Assembly: GCA_024761205.1 (NCBI GenBank)
Contig: JAMASS010000012.1
Location: 47,596-111,595 of the forward strand
Direction of reading: 5' to 3'
DNA: 64,000 nucleotides
Source of the DNA: Limisphaerales bacterium
GTDB lineage: Bacteria > Verrucomicrobiota > Verrucomicrobiia > Limisphaerales > AAA164-E04
Positions 54,966 to 64,000 of the stretch are shown piece after piece. The notes beneath the pieces were generated by a model. It did not search any database. It saw only the letters and a program-made list of their open reading frames with translations, and was not told the origin of the DNA. The number at the start of each line of letters is the position of its first letter. Position 1 is the stretch's first letter. A program made the translations under genes and the position numbers.

Positions 54966-56277
54966 TCGCCTTTTCCAATTCCTGACATCGCTCAAGCTTA
55001 CCGTAGGCTGTTTGGCAGTCTCGATGGTGTTGGTATTCGTCGGGACCATTGCCCAAGTCGACGAGGGGCTTTATGCCGCGCAGGAGCGCTATTTCAAAAG
55101 CTTTCTGATTTACTTGGAACCTGCCAACGGCGGCTGGCTGATTCCCATTTTCCCCGGCGGTTATGCTGTAGGGCTCCTTCTCCTCGTCAACCTGATTGCT
55201 GCCCACGGCAAACGATTCAAGATTGCCAAGAAAAAGTTCGGCATCTTCCTAACGCACGCCGGTTTGATATTGCTGTTGGTTGGCCAACTGTTTACCGACC
55301 TCCTCTCGCGGGAGAGCGCACTGGATTTTGAAGAAGGGGAAACCAAAAACTTTTCCATAGATTTTCGGAAGAGTGAATTGGTTCTCATCGATAAGTCGGC
55401 AGAGGAAACGGACACGATTTATTCCGTGCCGGAGTCACGCCTGAAGAAGGGCGCCACGATCTCGGATGCCAAGCTTCCCTTCCGCATTGAGGTTCGCGAC
55501 TATTGGGTGAACTCAAACATCTTCGGAAAACAGACAGCAGGCGCTGCCACTACCATTGCGAACCAAGGGCCCGCGAAGGACTTTTTTGTGCTGCCGCTGG
55601 ATCCAGTGACGGAAATGGAAACGCGCGATCAGCCAAGCGCGGTTGTCGAGCTATTTGACGGCGATCAATCGATTGGCATCTGGCTGACTTCGGCAATCTT
55701 GAAACCGCAGACCGTGGAGCATGACGGCAAATCCTTCGATCTCAGTCTGCGGTTTAAGCGTTACTATGAGCCGTTCTCTCTAACCCTCTTGAAGGCAACC
55801 CACGATAACTACAAGGGAACGGAACTGCCCAAGAACTTTTCGAGCCGCGTTCGGTTGCGTAATGAAGCCACTAACGAAGATCGTGAAGTGCTGATCTACA
55901 TGAACCACCCGCTGCGCTACGGAGGACTGACCTTCTACCAGCACCAAATGACAGCGGGAGACCTCGCCAGACAACATGGCCTCACACCCACCTCCACCCT
56001 GCAAGTGGTTCGAAACCCGACCTGGCTGACGCCCTACTTGGCCTGTCTGATGGTCGGATTCGGATTGCTCATTCAGTTTATGATGCATCTCGCCGGATTC
56101 CTCCGGAAACAACGGTCAAAGGATGCGGCTGCCCCACCGGACACGCTATCGTCGAAGAAGCAGAAAAAATCTAATCAATCGAAGCGGTCGGCCGGACAAG
56201 CAGCCAAAAAATCATGCAGACAAAAAGAACCGATGACTGTCCAAGTGACTCGAACCGCAGAAGGAGAATCGGCATGA
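54958..56277 (+). CDS. resB: ResB/Ccs1-type cytochrome c biogenesis protein
   Basis: A 439-residue membrane protein of system II cytochrome c maturation. It has N-terminal helices (RLFQFLTSLKLTVGCLAVSM, GGYAVGLLLLVNLIAAHGKR, KKFGIFLTHAGLILLLVGQL), a large periplasmic domain of about 240 residues with the ResB-like FRKSELVLIDKS, GGLTFYQHQM and LQVVRNPTW, and a final helix (YLACLMVGFGLLIQFMMHL). The C-terminal tail of about 70 residues is Lys/Gln-rich and not conserved. The start codon overlaps the lipoprotein stop, and its stop overlaps the ccsA start (ATGA). With CcsA it would carry heme to apocytochromes, of which several are encoded nearby. Confidence 0.85.
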   Translation: MVNRLFQFLTSLKLTVGCLAVSMVLVFVGTIAQVDEGLYAAQERYFKSFLIYLEPANGGWLIPIFPGGYAVGLLLLVNLIAAHGKRFKIAKKKFGIFLTHAGLILLLVGQLFTDLLSRESALDFEEGETKNFSIDFRKSELVLIDKSAEETDTIYSVPESRLKKGATISDAKLPFRIEVRDYWVNSNIFGKQTAGAATTIANQGPAKDFFVLPLDPVTEMETRDQPSAVVELFDGDQSIGIWLTSAILKPQTVEHDGKSFDLSLRFKRYYEPFSLTLLKATHDNYKGTELPKNFSSRVRLRNEATNEDREVLIYMNHPLRYGGLTFYQHQMTAGDLARQHGLTPTSTLQVVRNPTWLTPYLACLMVGFGLLIQFMMHLAGFLRKQRSKDAAAPPDTLSSKKQKKSNQSKRSAGQAAKKSCRQKEPMTVQVTRTAEGESA

Positions 56278-58256
56278 AGAATCATCTCCCTTGGATCATC
56301 CTTGCCATCTTCACTCTTTGGATCGCCTCTAGCCTGCGTCATAAGGAAAGTGGACTCGGCATCGATCACGTTGGGTTCGGACAACTCCCGGTTTTACTGA
56401 ATGGCCGGATTCAACCCCTGGACTCGGTTGCCATGAATGCTCTGCTCCAAATACGGGGCACCCGAAAGGTGCCTTTAGAGGGGAACGGTGTGAACGGCGA
56501 GTGGGGCAACTTCCTGGAGATCCGCAGCGACAAAGGCCCACTGACCGAGCGTAATTGGTACCAGTTTTCAAAACATCCCAAGAAGCTGAGCTCCGCCGAG
56601 TGGCTCATGGAGGTCATGATTCAACCCGAACGAGCCGACGAGCACTACATCTTCGCAGTCAATCACCCAGACCTCATCAGTGAACTCAAGTTGCAGAAGA
56701 AAGGCCTGGATCGCTCCGGCCTGCGTTTTTTCACCTTCACCGAGATTCAGCCACATCTCCAAAAGATCGAAGGACATGCCAGCGGCGCGAATCCCAAACC
56801 CGAATTGCGAACGCCATTTGAACGCGCCGTGGTTAAACTCCATTTTTCGCTCAGACTCTTTCTGCGTCTGAAAAACAGCTTGCAACCCCAAGACACCACG
56901 GACTTCGCAACTGAATTGGACGACTATCTGGCGGATATCTCACCCGGAGTGGAGGCTGTCCAGAGACGTGCTGCAGGGGAGGACTACGACCAAGTGTCCT
57001 TCGACAACCTGATGCGGAAAATGGAACGCTACGACATGGTCAGCCGGTTTGCCTATCCCTTGCTCATTCCGCCGGATGTCCCAAATGAAGCACGAGACCA
57101 GTGGTCGAATATGGGCACGAATCTGTTGGATGTGATTCATTCCCGAAAACTGCCCGCAGCCGTCAAAAACTATGCCGATATGAGTTCTGCCTACGTTCAG
57201 GAAGACAGCGAGAGTTTCAGTGCCGCACTCGCCGCCTATCGGTCCTTTCTGGGGAAGCAATTCGGTTCTGAGCTCAAGAAGGCGAGAATCGAATACCGCT
57301 ACAATCAATTTTCGCCGTTCTACAAAAGCATCGTCCTTTATGTGGTCGCCTTTATCTTTGCGTGCCTGTCTTGGTTCAATCTCTCCAGCTGGATGAATCG
57401 ATCGGCCTATTACTTGATTATCTTGGCGGCGATCGTTCATTCCGCTGGCCTCATCACCCGAATGATACTTGAGGGGCGTCCGCCGGTGACCAACCTCTAC
57501 TCATCCGCCATCTTTGTGGGTTGGGGTGCGGTCATCCTCGGGATTGTGCTGGAATGGTTCTATCGTGACGGTATCGGTAGTGTCATCGCCAGTGTCGTCG
57601 GTTTTTTGACCCTGATCATTGCCCACAATCTTTCGATGTCGGGCGACACGATGGAGATGATGCGGGCGGTGCTGGATACGAATTTCTGGTTGGCCACCCA
57701 TGTCGTCGTGATCACTCTCGGTTACTCGGCCACCTTTGTCGCCGGATTCCTGGCCTTGGTCTACATCATTCGCGGTTTGCTCACCAAGACTCTTTCCAGA
57801 TCCGTCGCCAGTGGATTGAATCGAATGGTCTATGGCATCATCTGTTTCGCCACGTTGTTTAGTTTCGTCGGCACCATCCTCGGTGGCATTTGGGCGGATC
57901 AATCATGGGGACGGTTCTGGGGATGGGACCCCAAAGAGAACGGTGCGCTTTTGATCGTGATCTGGAACGCGCTAATACTGCACTGCCGCTGGGGTGGTTT
58001 GGTTCGCGAACGCGGGCTGATGAATCTTGCGGTCTTCGGCAATATCGTGACGGCATTCTCATGGTTTGGCGTGAACCTGCTCAGTATCGGACTCCACAAC
58101 TACGGTTTCATGGAGGGCTCATTTATGTGGATCATGCTTTTTACGGGCTCTCAACTGGCGTTCATTATCTTGGGCACCCTGCCCCTGCGTTATTGGCAGA
58201 GTTTCAAGGGCAAGGCCGCTACCATGACTAATGCTTCGTCACCTCAAGCGGCTTAG
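56274..58256 (+). CDS. ccsA: CcsA/ResC-type cytochrome c synthase
   Basis: A 660-residue protein starting at 56274 (MKNHLPWIILAIFTLWIASS); an in-frame upstream ATG at 56214 lies inside resB. The first 370 residues contain one helix and a large periplasmic domain (GFGQLPVLLNGRIQPLDSVA, LKKARIEYRYNQFSPFYKS). The C-terminal part (about 380-640) has about eight helices with the heme-binding WWD motif WADQSWGRFWGWDPKEN and conserved His (ARTTHVV-like region TNFWLATHVVVITLGYSAT). Such long CcsA forms are known in PVC and Bacteroidota. It is the last gene of the lipoprotein-resB-ccsA operon. Confidence 0.92.
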   Translation: MKNHLPWIILAIFTLWIASSLRHKESGLGIDHVGFGQLPVLLNGRIQPLDSVAMNALLQIRGTRKVPLEGNGVNGEWGNFLEIRSDKGPLTERNWYQFSKHPKKLSSAEWLMEVMIQPERADEHYIFAVNHPDLISELKLQKKGLDRSGLRFFTFTEIQPHLQKIEGHASGANPKPELRTPFERAVVKLHFSLRLFLRLKNSLQPQDTTDFATELDDYLADISPGVEAVQRRAAGEDYDQVSFDNLMRKMERYDMVSRFAYPLLIPPDVPNEARDQWSNMGTNLLDVIHSRKLPAAVKNYADMSSAYVQEDSESFSAALAAYRSFLGKQFGSELKKARIEYRYNQFSPFYKSIVLYVVAFIFACLSWFNLSSWMNRSAYYLIILAAIVHSAGLITRMILEGRPPVTNLYSSAIFVGWGAVILGIVLEWFYRDGIGSVIASVVGFLTLIIAHNLSMSGDTMEMMRAVLDTNFWLATHVVVITLGYSATFVAGFLALVYIIRGLLTKTLSRSVASGLNRMVYGIICFATLFSFVGTILGGIWADQSWGRFWGWDPKENGALLIVIWNALILHCRWGGLVRERGLMNLAVFGNIVTAFSWFGVNLLSIGLHNYGFMEGSFMWIMLFTGSQLAFIILGTLPLRYWQSFKGKAATMTNASSPQAA

Positions 58257-58384
58257 AACGAACCATTAAGTGAGGAGCCGAAGCATCAAATTAAGCACCC
58301 CTCGCAACGGAAGAATGTGGATGCTTTCTCCTGCCAAACCACGAATTTTAATTAAACTGTTAGTGAACCAAATCACTCGACCGC

Positions 58385-60201
58385 ATGCCAAATAGGAGCC
58401 GTATAAGACTCCATCGCTCTCTCGGAGATCTGACGTTTACCATCGCCCAGTGCCCGTTGTGCCAATCGTCCTGGCGCAAGATCAATCGAAAGAAGCGGCA
58501 GCCAAGCCATTGAGGTGACTCAGCCCGGAAAGCTCCGCTACGAACTCGACCGTCAACAAGTATCGGATCTTTTGCACCGTTTTCATTCGGAAGGATATCG
58601 ATTGCTCCGCTCTGAATGGCATCATCAATGGTTTGATCCTGCTACAGCAGGACACTCCGCTACGTCCGTTGTTTCGCTTATCCTTAAGCTAAACGATACG
58701 TCGAAGAGCCAGTGACTGACGGTAAAGGAACGTCTCAGGGTCCTCTAGAATCGAAGTTCATCTCCCCTCCCCGTCTCTCGGAACGTCTTGAAACTGAGGC
58801 CCTCTCCATGAACCCGAAAGCGATCTTCCTCTAGCTTTACCAAGGTCGCTTCCATTGATCCAGAAATCTCAGGCAAAAGCACTTCAGGATTCATCCGCTA
58901 ATCCTCTAGTTCCCTCAATGGCGACGGTCTCTCGGAGATCATCCTCCGGCGTGTCAACACGATCCATTGGAACCTTGGAAACGGAAAATTCCAACGTGCT
59001 GAGTTGATCCAACATTGGTGCGGTGAAATTGGAGAGTCTGCTCCCGTGGCGGATTTCAACAACGACTCTCACCCCGATTTTCTTTGCGTAACCGCGATCG
59101 ATTACATACCGGTATTGTTCCTGGGCGACCATGAAGGAAAATTTCTCCAACCCGGCAAACTGATTCCCTCAGCACTGATTCAGAACGCGAGCGTTATCAC
59201 CGCAGGCGACATTAATGCCGACGAGGATTTGAATCTCTACCCAACCCAATATCGCCGAGCCTACACTGGCGGGCAAATGTCCACACCATTCTATAACGCC
59301 AACGATGGCTATCCGGCCTGTCTATTGATTAACGACGGGACCGGGCAACTCACGGACGAGACCAAAGCCAAGGGCTTGACAAAAAAACGCTTCCGCCGAA
59401 CTTACTCATGGAGTACGGAAATCACCTCTATCTCAATCGAGACACCACCTTCGAGTCCTCCTCGTTCGCTGACAGCGTCCGTCGCTCGAACCGGCTGGTC
59501 TTGGGACGCGACCGCACTCGATTTTGACGACGACGGCGATCAAGACATTTGTGTGGCCAACGGTTTCATCAGCGACGATTCCACTCAACGGCTACTGCAC
59601 CACTTTTTGGTGCCACGACATCTACACCGGAAATTCCAAACCGAACCCCAAAATTACTGCCGTTCTTTACACCTCACAACTCCCCATCATGAATCACCAA
59701 ATCTCTTGGAACGGTTACGAACACAATCAACTCCTGATGAATGATCGAGGGGGATGGTTTTCAAAACGTCTCTTTCCTGCTGGAAACAGCCCTCAACCAG
59801 GACTGTCGTGCGCTTGCCTCCGATGACCCTAACGCGATGGCAATCAGGACCTGCTCGTCGTCAAAGAAAAATGGGAAAGCCAGGGGAAAAAGCCTAGGTT
59901 CTACACGTGCTAACCAATGTCTTGCTGAACAAAAATCATTGGATCGGCGTTCGCCTTCGAGCCAGCACACCGGGTTCCTCACCTATCGAGGCAAAAGTGA
60001 TGGTGAAAACGCCGAACGAGGAGGAGATACGAACCCTTGCCACAGGCGATTCCTTCTATACCCGCCCCGGTGTCTCACTTTGGCCTTGGGAAACAGACAA
60101 TTGTTCAGCAAATTACCGTCCAGTGGCCTAACGATCGGACCACGAAGATCAATGCGCTGACCACGGACCAGTATCACTGGGTTTCCTCGGCCGAGAGATA
60201 A
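58385..60201 (+). pseudogene. FG-GAP/ASPIC-UnbV (CRTAC1-like) exported protein, decayed
   Basis: From about 58385 a signal-peptide-like start (TFTIA..) and VTQPGKLRYELDRQQVSDLL, EWHHQWFDPATAGHS and VVSLILKLNDTSKSQ are followed by a stop. The reading then resumes in other frames as NTIHWNLGNGKFQRAELIQH, SAPVADFNNDSHPDFLCVTA, TAGDINADEDLNLYPTQYRR, GWSWDATALDFDDDGDQDIC and, near the end, NHWIGVRLRASTPGSSPIEA, KVMVKTPNEEEIRTL and TVQWPNDRTTKINA. This is FG-GAP repeats plus an ASPIC/UnbV domain. At least five frameshifts or stops. Its end overlaps the symporter gene on the other strand by about 50 bp. Confidence 0.8.
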
Positions 60202-61687
60202 ACCACAGGCCAAAAAACGTCAGTGCGCCGTTCATGAGAAGCACTAAAAACCCAAACTCAAAATCGACCCACAACGGCAGAAACCGATCAGCGAGGTAAG
60301 TGAGGCTAGGTGCCATAACACAGACCGTTGGCACCCACGAGTCCCGAACAGAACGCTCCGTAAGCAGACCAAAGCTATAAAGCCCCAACAAAGGGCCGTA
60401 AGTAAAGCCGGCTACTTTAAAAATGGACTGAATCACCGCCTGATCATTGATGCGCTCGAAAACCACGATGGTGACAAAAATGAGCGTCGCAAACCCAAAC
60501 TGAACCCGCTCGCGAGTTTTTCTACGATCGGATTCCAACTGTGATTGCAACTCAAACTTCAGAAAATCGACGCAAAAGGAAGTCGTCAGGGCAGTGAGTG
60601 CCGAATCCGCACTGGAATAAGCCGCGGCAATCAAACCGAGCGTAAATGTCAACATCACCCAACTGTCAAGGTAATCCATCGCGAGGATTGGATACAACTC
60701 ATCCGTCCCACGAGCGATCCATTCACCGGTCCCGGGGTCTTTGATTTCCAGAGATCCTCCGGTCGTTCCGTTCAACATCACAATCCCCTGGGCCTCCCCG
60801 AAGTGATAAAGTAAAACACCAAGGGTGAGGAAGAGTACGTTTGCCAACACCAGAATCACACAAAACCAATAGATGTTTTTCTGAGATTCAGACGCCGTGC
60901 GACAGGTCAGATTTTTCTGCATCATATCCTGATCTAGCCCGGTCATCACGATGGCGATAAAAGCTCCTGAAAGGAGATGTTTCACTAAGTGATTCGGTGC
61001 CTGCCAATCCCAGACCCAAATCGACGCGTGAGGACTAGTGGCGACCGTGGACCAAAGGTGGCTCACGGGTAGATCCAGGCGTTGAAGGATCCACACCACC
61101 GACAAAAGCGCTGCGGACAACAAACAGGCCGTTTGCAACGTATCTGTCCAAACCACTGTCTTGATCCCTCCTCGGCGAGTGTAGACGGAAATCAACGCAA
61201 CAGAGATCAACACCGGCACGAAAAAGGGCACTTGGAATCCCAACCTTTCAAAGACCAGATTAAACACCAAAGCCACCAAAAACAGTCGAAAGGACGCACC
61301 AATGACCCGTGACACTAAGAAGAAGGCCGCTCCCGTTGAATAGGTGCATCTACCAAAGCGTTGCCCGAGATAACCGTAGATCGAGGTGAGATTATGGCGA
61401 TAATACAGCGGGATCAGGACCTCAGCGATAACAACGTAGCCAATCAAGTAGCCCAGCACCATCTGCAGATAAGAAAAGGCACTAGTCCCCACCCAGCCGG
61501 GCACTGAAATGAAGGTCACCCCGGAGAGCGAGGCGCCGATCATGCCAAACGCCACCACATACCATGGCGACGCACGGTTGCCCCGGAAGTAGGACGCCTC
61601 ATTCGCTTCTTTTCCGGTGATTCGAGATATCCCGTAAAGCGCTCCGAAATAGGCCAAGATGGCCCCAATAATGGCCAGACTATTCAA
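60149..61687 (-). CDS. Sodium:solute symporter family protein
   Basis: A 512-residue protein with 13-14 transmembrane helices of the SSS family. Typical segments are YFRGNRASPWYVVAFGMIGA, SGVTFISVPGWVG, YYRHNLTSIYGYLGQRFG, TRRGGIKTVVWTDTLQ and the sodium-site helix AAYSSADSALTALTTSF. A loop of about 40 residues between helices (MLNGTTGGSLEIKDPGTGEW) is typical of a periplasmic part. In PVC bacteria such transporters often accompany sugar or sialic-acid gene sets. Here the neighbours (FG-GAP gene, AnmK-like gene) are both decayed, so the substrate is open. Confidence 0.9.
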   Translation of the reverse strand: MNSLAIIGAILAYFGALYGISRITGKEANEASYFRGNRASPWYVVAFGMIGASLSGVTFISVPGWVGTSAFSYLQMVLGYLIGYVVIAEVLIPLYYRHNLTSIYGYLGQRFGRCTYSTGAAFFLVSRVIGASFRLFLVALVFNLVFERLGFQVPFFVPVLISVALISVYTRRGGIKTVVWTDTLQTACLLSAALLSVVWILQRLDLPVSHLWSTVATSPHASIWVWDWQAPNHLVKHLLSGAFIAIVMTGLDQDMMQKNLTCRTASESQKNIYWFCVILVLANVLFLTLGVLLYHFGEAQGIVMLNGTTGGSLEIKDPGTGEWIARGTDELYPILAMDYLDSWVMLTFTLGLIAAAYSSADSALTALTTSFCVDFLKFELQSQLESDRRKTRERVQFGFATLIFVTIVVFERINDQAVIQSIFKVAGFTYGPLLGLYSFGLLTERSVRDSWVPTVCVMAPSLTYLADRFLPLWVDFEFGFLVLLMNGALTFFGLWFISRPRKPSDTGPWSAH

Positions 61688-61764
61688 ACCATCCTTTGCG
61701 GAGTGGGCTTTGACTTCTCAAATCAATATCCGAGTTCAATTCTTGGCGTAGCATCAATCGAGAG

Positions 61765-62600
61765 CTATCAACGGTTGCCACCCCAGGCGAAAGATGCAAA
61801 CTCCCACAGACGCTCGATTGAGAGGCACCCGTTTGTTGACCCTCAACATTTTCCTCTCCCAAAAGCACAACAGTCCCAGATAACCAAAGATCAACGCTCC
61901 CTTGAAGTCTACAATCACCGCTAGCGACGCCTCAACAATTTGAATTTCGAGCTCTTGCAGCCGCCCTTGAATTCAATCCCGTAGTGTGTCGTTATGCCGT
62001 CCCCCTCCGGTGATCAACATCTTCGCCCACCGACCGACCAAAGGCTGCAACGCAGCACCAATTTGACTCACGATATGATTAACGTACGTCACCAGTTGAT
62101 CCTCCACCGGTAGCGAACTCAAATCGAGACACGGAAGCACGTTCTTCTCAAACCACTCTCGGCTGAGCGACTTAGGAGGCGGAAGTCGAAACCAAAATAC
62201 CGGTTCAGCCGGTTCAACAAATCATGACTCTGCATCCCCTTGGCAGCCCATCGACCTTCCGGATCAAACCTCACTCCCGGTCCCCCCTGTGTGCCGAGCA
62301 ATTTAACGCCTGATTGCCAACACAAACATCAAAGGCATCGGAACCTACCATCACATTGACCATGCCTCCCAAATTCAAAAAAGATCGATGTCTGAGGGGA
62401 CTTCCCAGAACTCCACAAACATTCGCATCCCACCGGGCACGGAGATCAACAATAAAAAGGCGGGGCAAGACTCCCTCGGGCCGGTGTCCCCAAAAGGGCA
62501 TCCACAAATTAATGGGGCCATTTCATCGACCAAGCCCTCTTCCTCCGCCCTGCTCATTTCAATCATAAGCGACACCTCGGCGGACTACCTCAACTCCCCG
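61765..62600 (-). pseudogene. anmK: Anhydro-N-acetylmuramic acid kinase-like pseudogene
   Basis: Readable minus-strand pieces in order: DLRARWDANVCGVLGSPL, FLNLGGMVNVMVGSDAF, GPGVRFDPEGRWAAKGM, RLPPPKSLSREWFEKNVL, DQLVTYVNHIVSQIGAAL, AKMLITGGGRHNDTLRD and the C-terminal ALIFGYLGLLCF. These match AnmK, which phosphorylates and opens anhydro-MurNAc in cell-wall recycling. The N-terminal third is missing and several frameshifts separate the pieces. Confidence 0.65.
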
Positions 62601-62639
62601 TAGACCTCAAGCGAGAGTGAAAATGTCGATAAATTCTCA

Positions 62640-62992
62640 GGAACCGGAACAAATTCACCAAAAACAACCGATCCATCAAAGACCTTGCTTGCGCTCCCCC
62701 GGCAACCCCTTTTCCCTTGAGCCGGTCTGCAACACCCGCTTAGTGAGATCGCTCCCGGTTACTCCAATGAACCATCCACGCCCGACCAAGAAACAAAACC
62801 CGGCTTCGCAGTGGTATGGTTCCTCCACCCGCTCCGAAGCCGAGCCGAAATGGCCGCATTTAGCTTGAGAAAAACCATCGTGGCACTCGGAACTTCATTC
62901 CCAATCTCGGCAATATGAGCCATGTAGTTCTGACCAATGCAGACAATCTTGAACGAGACAAGTGCCACGCCTTGGTAGCAAACCGTATGCAC
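62640..62992 (-). pseudogene. Fumarylacetoacetate hydrolase family, N-terminal remnant
   Basis: From an ATG at 62992 the reading KIVCIGQNYMAHIAEIGNEV then PSATMVFLKLNAAI is the opening of FAH-family hydrolases (KIVCVGxNYxxHxxE...P..FxKP). It meets a stop after 77 residues, and the rest is not recognisable. It lies directly downstream of the prepilin-like gene on the same strand. Confidence 0.65.
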
Positions 62993-63021
62993 AGATCCTG
63001 CGGATGCGCCAGCAATGACCG

Positions 63022-64000
63022 TTACGGACTAAAGCTAATCTCCTTCCACAAATGTTCGTCCTGGGCTTGGTTTTTGTGGGTGTAACCGTATTTCATGTAC
63101 CAGATATCCTGCTTGTCGAGATCGCTCTTTGCCACCGCACCAAACTTTTCACCCCGTGGGTCCGCCGGTGAAGCATCCAGCATGGCCTTCCCCTTCCATT
63201 TGTGGCTTTCCGCATGGCCGTCGGCAAAACTCAGGGTGCTGATATTCAGATGCCACAGCGCAACGGCATCGATCCAGACGAACTTTCGAGGATCCGGGTC
63301 GATTATCCAGGAACCTAAATTCCAACCGCGATCATCCGCCTCCTCAACAAAGACATAGTTCCGCGATGGAAAAGCGATCGAGGCGTACTTGGTGATGGAT
63401 ATATTCGTAGCTTCCCCGTTCAAGCCGCCGGCACCACCGTAGCTGTCGTAGGCAAAGCCCGGCTCTGGCCCCGGCTTTAGCGGCAACTTTAAGCGAAAAT
63501 CGCCCGGGCAGTGCCAGGACTCGACAGCGCTGGCATACGGGAAAAGTCTTCCCTGACGCAATCCCTCCTGCGTTTCGGCGAGGGCCTTCTCCTTTGCCGA
63601 TCCCGTGAATCCACTCACCCGTTTCGGCCCCGTCCAAAAGTCGCGATCGGAACGATAGGTGCTCATCCCGACAATCTGATCCTCGTTATCGTCGGCATAC
63701 ATCATGAACGAGAGCGCCAACTGTTTTTGATTACCCAGGCATCGTGCGCCCGTGGCTTTGGTCTTCGCCTTGCTGAGGGCCGGTAGGAGCATCCCAGCGA
63801 GAATGGCAATAATGGCGATAACAACCAGCAGTTCAATTAATGTAAAACCCTGCCGGCGATAGAGCGGTAACTGTAGAGCGGTAACTGTAGAGCGGTAACT
63901 GTAGAGCGGTAACTGTAGAGCGGTAACTGTAGAGCGGTAACTGTAGAGCGGTAACTGTAGAGCGGTAACTGTAGAGCGGTAACTGTAGAGCGGTAACTGT
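63022..64000 (-). CDS. Prepilin-like H-X9-DG protein with repeat-expanded leader, 5' end outside window
   Basis: A pseudopilin-like exported protein. The reading RRQGFTLIELLVVIAIIAIL holds the prepilin peptidase site (G before F, E at +5) and the hydrophobic helix, and continues as AGMLLPALSKAKTKA. The domain ends with the H-X9-DG pattern (HLNISTLSFADG) that marks the prepilin-type processing-associated family so expanded in PVC bacteria. Upstream of the RRQG site the frame does not end: it runs through a 14-bp tandem repeat (63861-64000) with no stop codon in any frame and no ATG, GTG or TTG. The start must therefore lie beyond the window. A normal leader is about 5-30 residues; this one already has about 46 repeat-encoded residues. 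Confidence 0.85.
   Translation of the reverse strand, partial: QLPLYSYRSTVTALQLPLYSYRSTVTALQLPLYSYRSTVTALQLPLYRRQGFTLIELLVVIAIIAILAGMLLPALSKAKTKATGARCLGNQKQLALSFMMYADDNEDQIVGMSTYRSDRDFWTGPKRVSGFTGSAKEKALAETQEGLRQGRLFPYASAVESWHCPGDFRLKLPLKPGPEPGFAYDSYGGAGGLNGEATNISITKYASIAFPSRNYVFVEEADDRGWNLGSWIIDPDPRKFVWIDAVALWHLNISTLSFADGHAESHKWKGKAMLDASPADPRGEKFGAVAKSDLDKQDIWYMKYGYTHKNQAQDEHLWKEISFSP
63861..64000. repeat. 14-bp tandem repeat, at least 10 perfect copies
   Basis: Ten consecutive perfect copies of AGAGCGGTAACTGT fill the last 140 bases and run off the window. On the coding (minus) strand the unit is ACAGTTACCGCTCT. Three units make 42 bp, which translate as TVTALQLPLYSYRS and repeat. No frame has a stop. 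Each change of one unit shifts the frame of the prepilin gene, so only every third copy number would keep any upstream start in frame. Confidence 0.97.

Noticed and set aside
63861..64000. CRISPR array at the window end
   Set aside because: The 14-bp units are directly adjacent with no spacers and are open coding sequence of a prepilin gene.
1..64000. tRNA or rRNA genes
   Set aside because: I scanned intergenic regions by eye for T-loop patterns such as GGTTCRANTCC followed by acceptor complements and found none outside coding sequence. A covariance-model scan would settle it.

Overview
The window looks like the chromosome of a free-living, aerobic, Gram-negative member of the PVC superphylum, most likely Verrucomicrobiota. 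The pointers are a PVC-type beta-propeller/HEAT/cytochrome c dehydrogenase, a protein with two Planctomycete-type cytochrome c domains, DUF1080, YdjY and cysteine-hydrolase secreted proteins, an H-X9-DG prepilin-like protein, a remnant of the sigma factor/carboxypeptidase-regulatory fusion typical of the phylum, and a ResB/CcsA-type cytochrome c maturation pair. I found no rRNA or tRNA gene, CRISPR array, prophage or intact transposase. This assignment is inference from gene content, without a database search.

Layout. 1-4.0 kb: end of a complex I operon with two tandem NuoM-type subunits and NuoN. 4.1-4.6 kb: decayed glutathione peroxidase. 4.6-9.5 kb: a Dabb protein, ilvD, and a 904-residue dynamin-like GTPase ending in what looks like a MITD1-type phospholipase-D-like domain. 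9.6-21 kb (minus strand): PhoR/PhoB-like two-component pair, zinc-ribbon and GNAT proteins, an SDR, a YggT-like protein, a TCA block (citrate synthase, sucC, sucD) and an MsbA-type ABC exporter. 21.9-34.4 kb: a TPR-like membrane protein, a DUF1080 protein, thpR, an overlapping pair of DegP-like proteins (one active, one with its triad lost), the PVC dehydrogenase/cytochrome, an SDR, rplM-rpsI and an LRR/di-heme protein.

34.4-44.6 kb is a gene graveyard. It holds remnants of a LuxR-type response regulator, a MerR-like regulator, a DUF433/DUF5615 toxin-antitoxin pair, a sigma factor/carboxypeptidase-regulatory fusion, a YfcH-like epimerase, a sulfatase, mannonate dehydratase and a BlaI/BlaR1 pair, with two intact secreted-protein genes (YdjY, cysteine hydrolase) between them. 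Further decayed genes lie at 58.4-60.2 kb (FG-GAP/UnbV) and 61.7-63.0 kb (AnmK and FAH family). The many lesions per gene, next to clean housekeeping genes, argue for real decay and not base-calling error.

44.6-58.3 kb is intact again: an ECF sigma/anti-sigma/PDZ operon with an in-frame 72-bp tandem repeat; purD with an S41-fold protein that has lost its catalytic residues; a single 724-residue protein fusing low-molecular-weight phosphatase, RpiB and serine hydroxymethyltransferase; rho behind a structured leader; and a lipoprotein-ResB-CcsA operon. After a sodium:solute symporter the window ends inside a prepilin-like gene whose 5' part is an open 14-bp tandem repeat (10 copies visible). 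The most unusual items are the dynamin-MIT_C-like fusion, the phosphatase-RpiB-GlyA fusion and the repeat-expanded prepilin leader.
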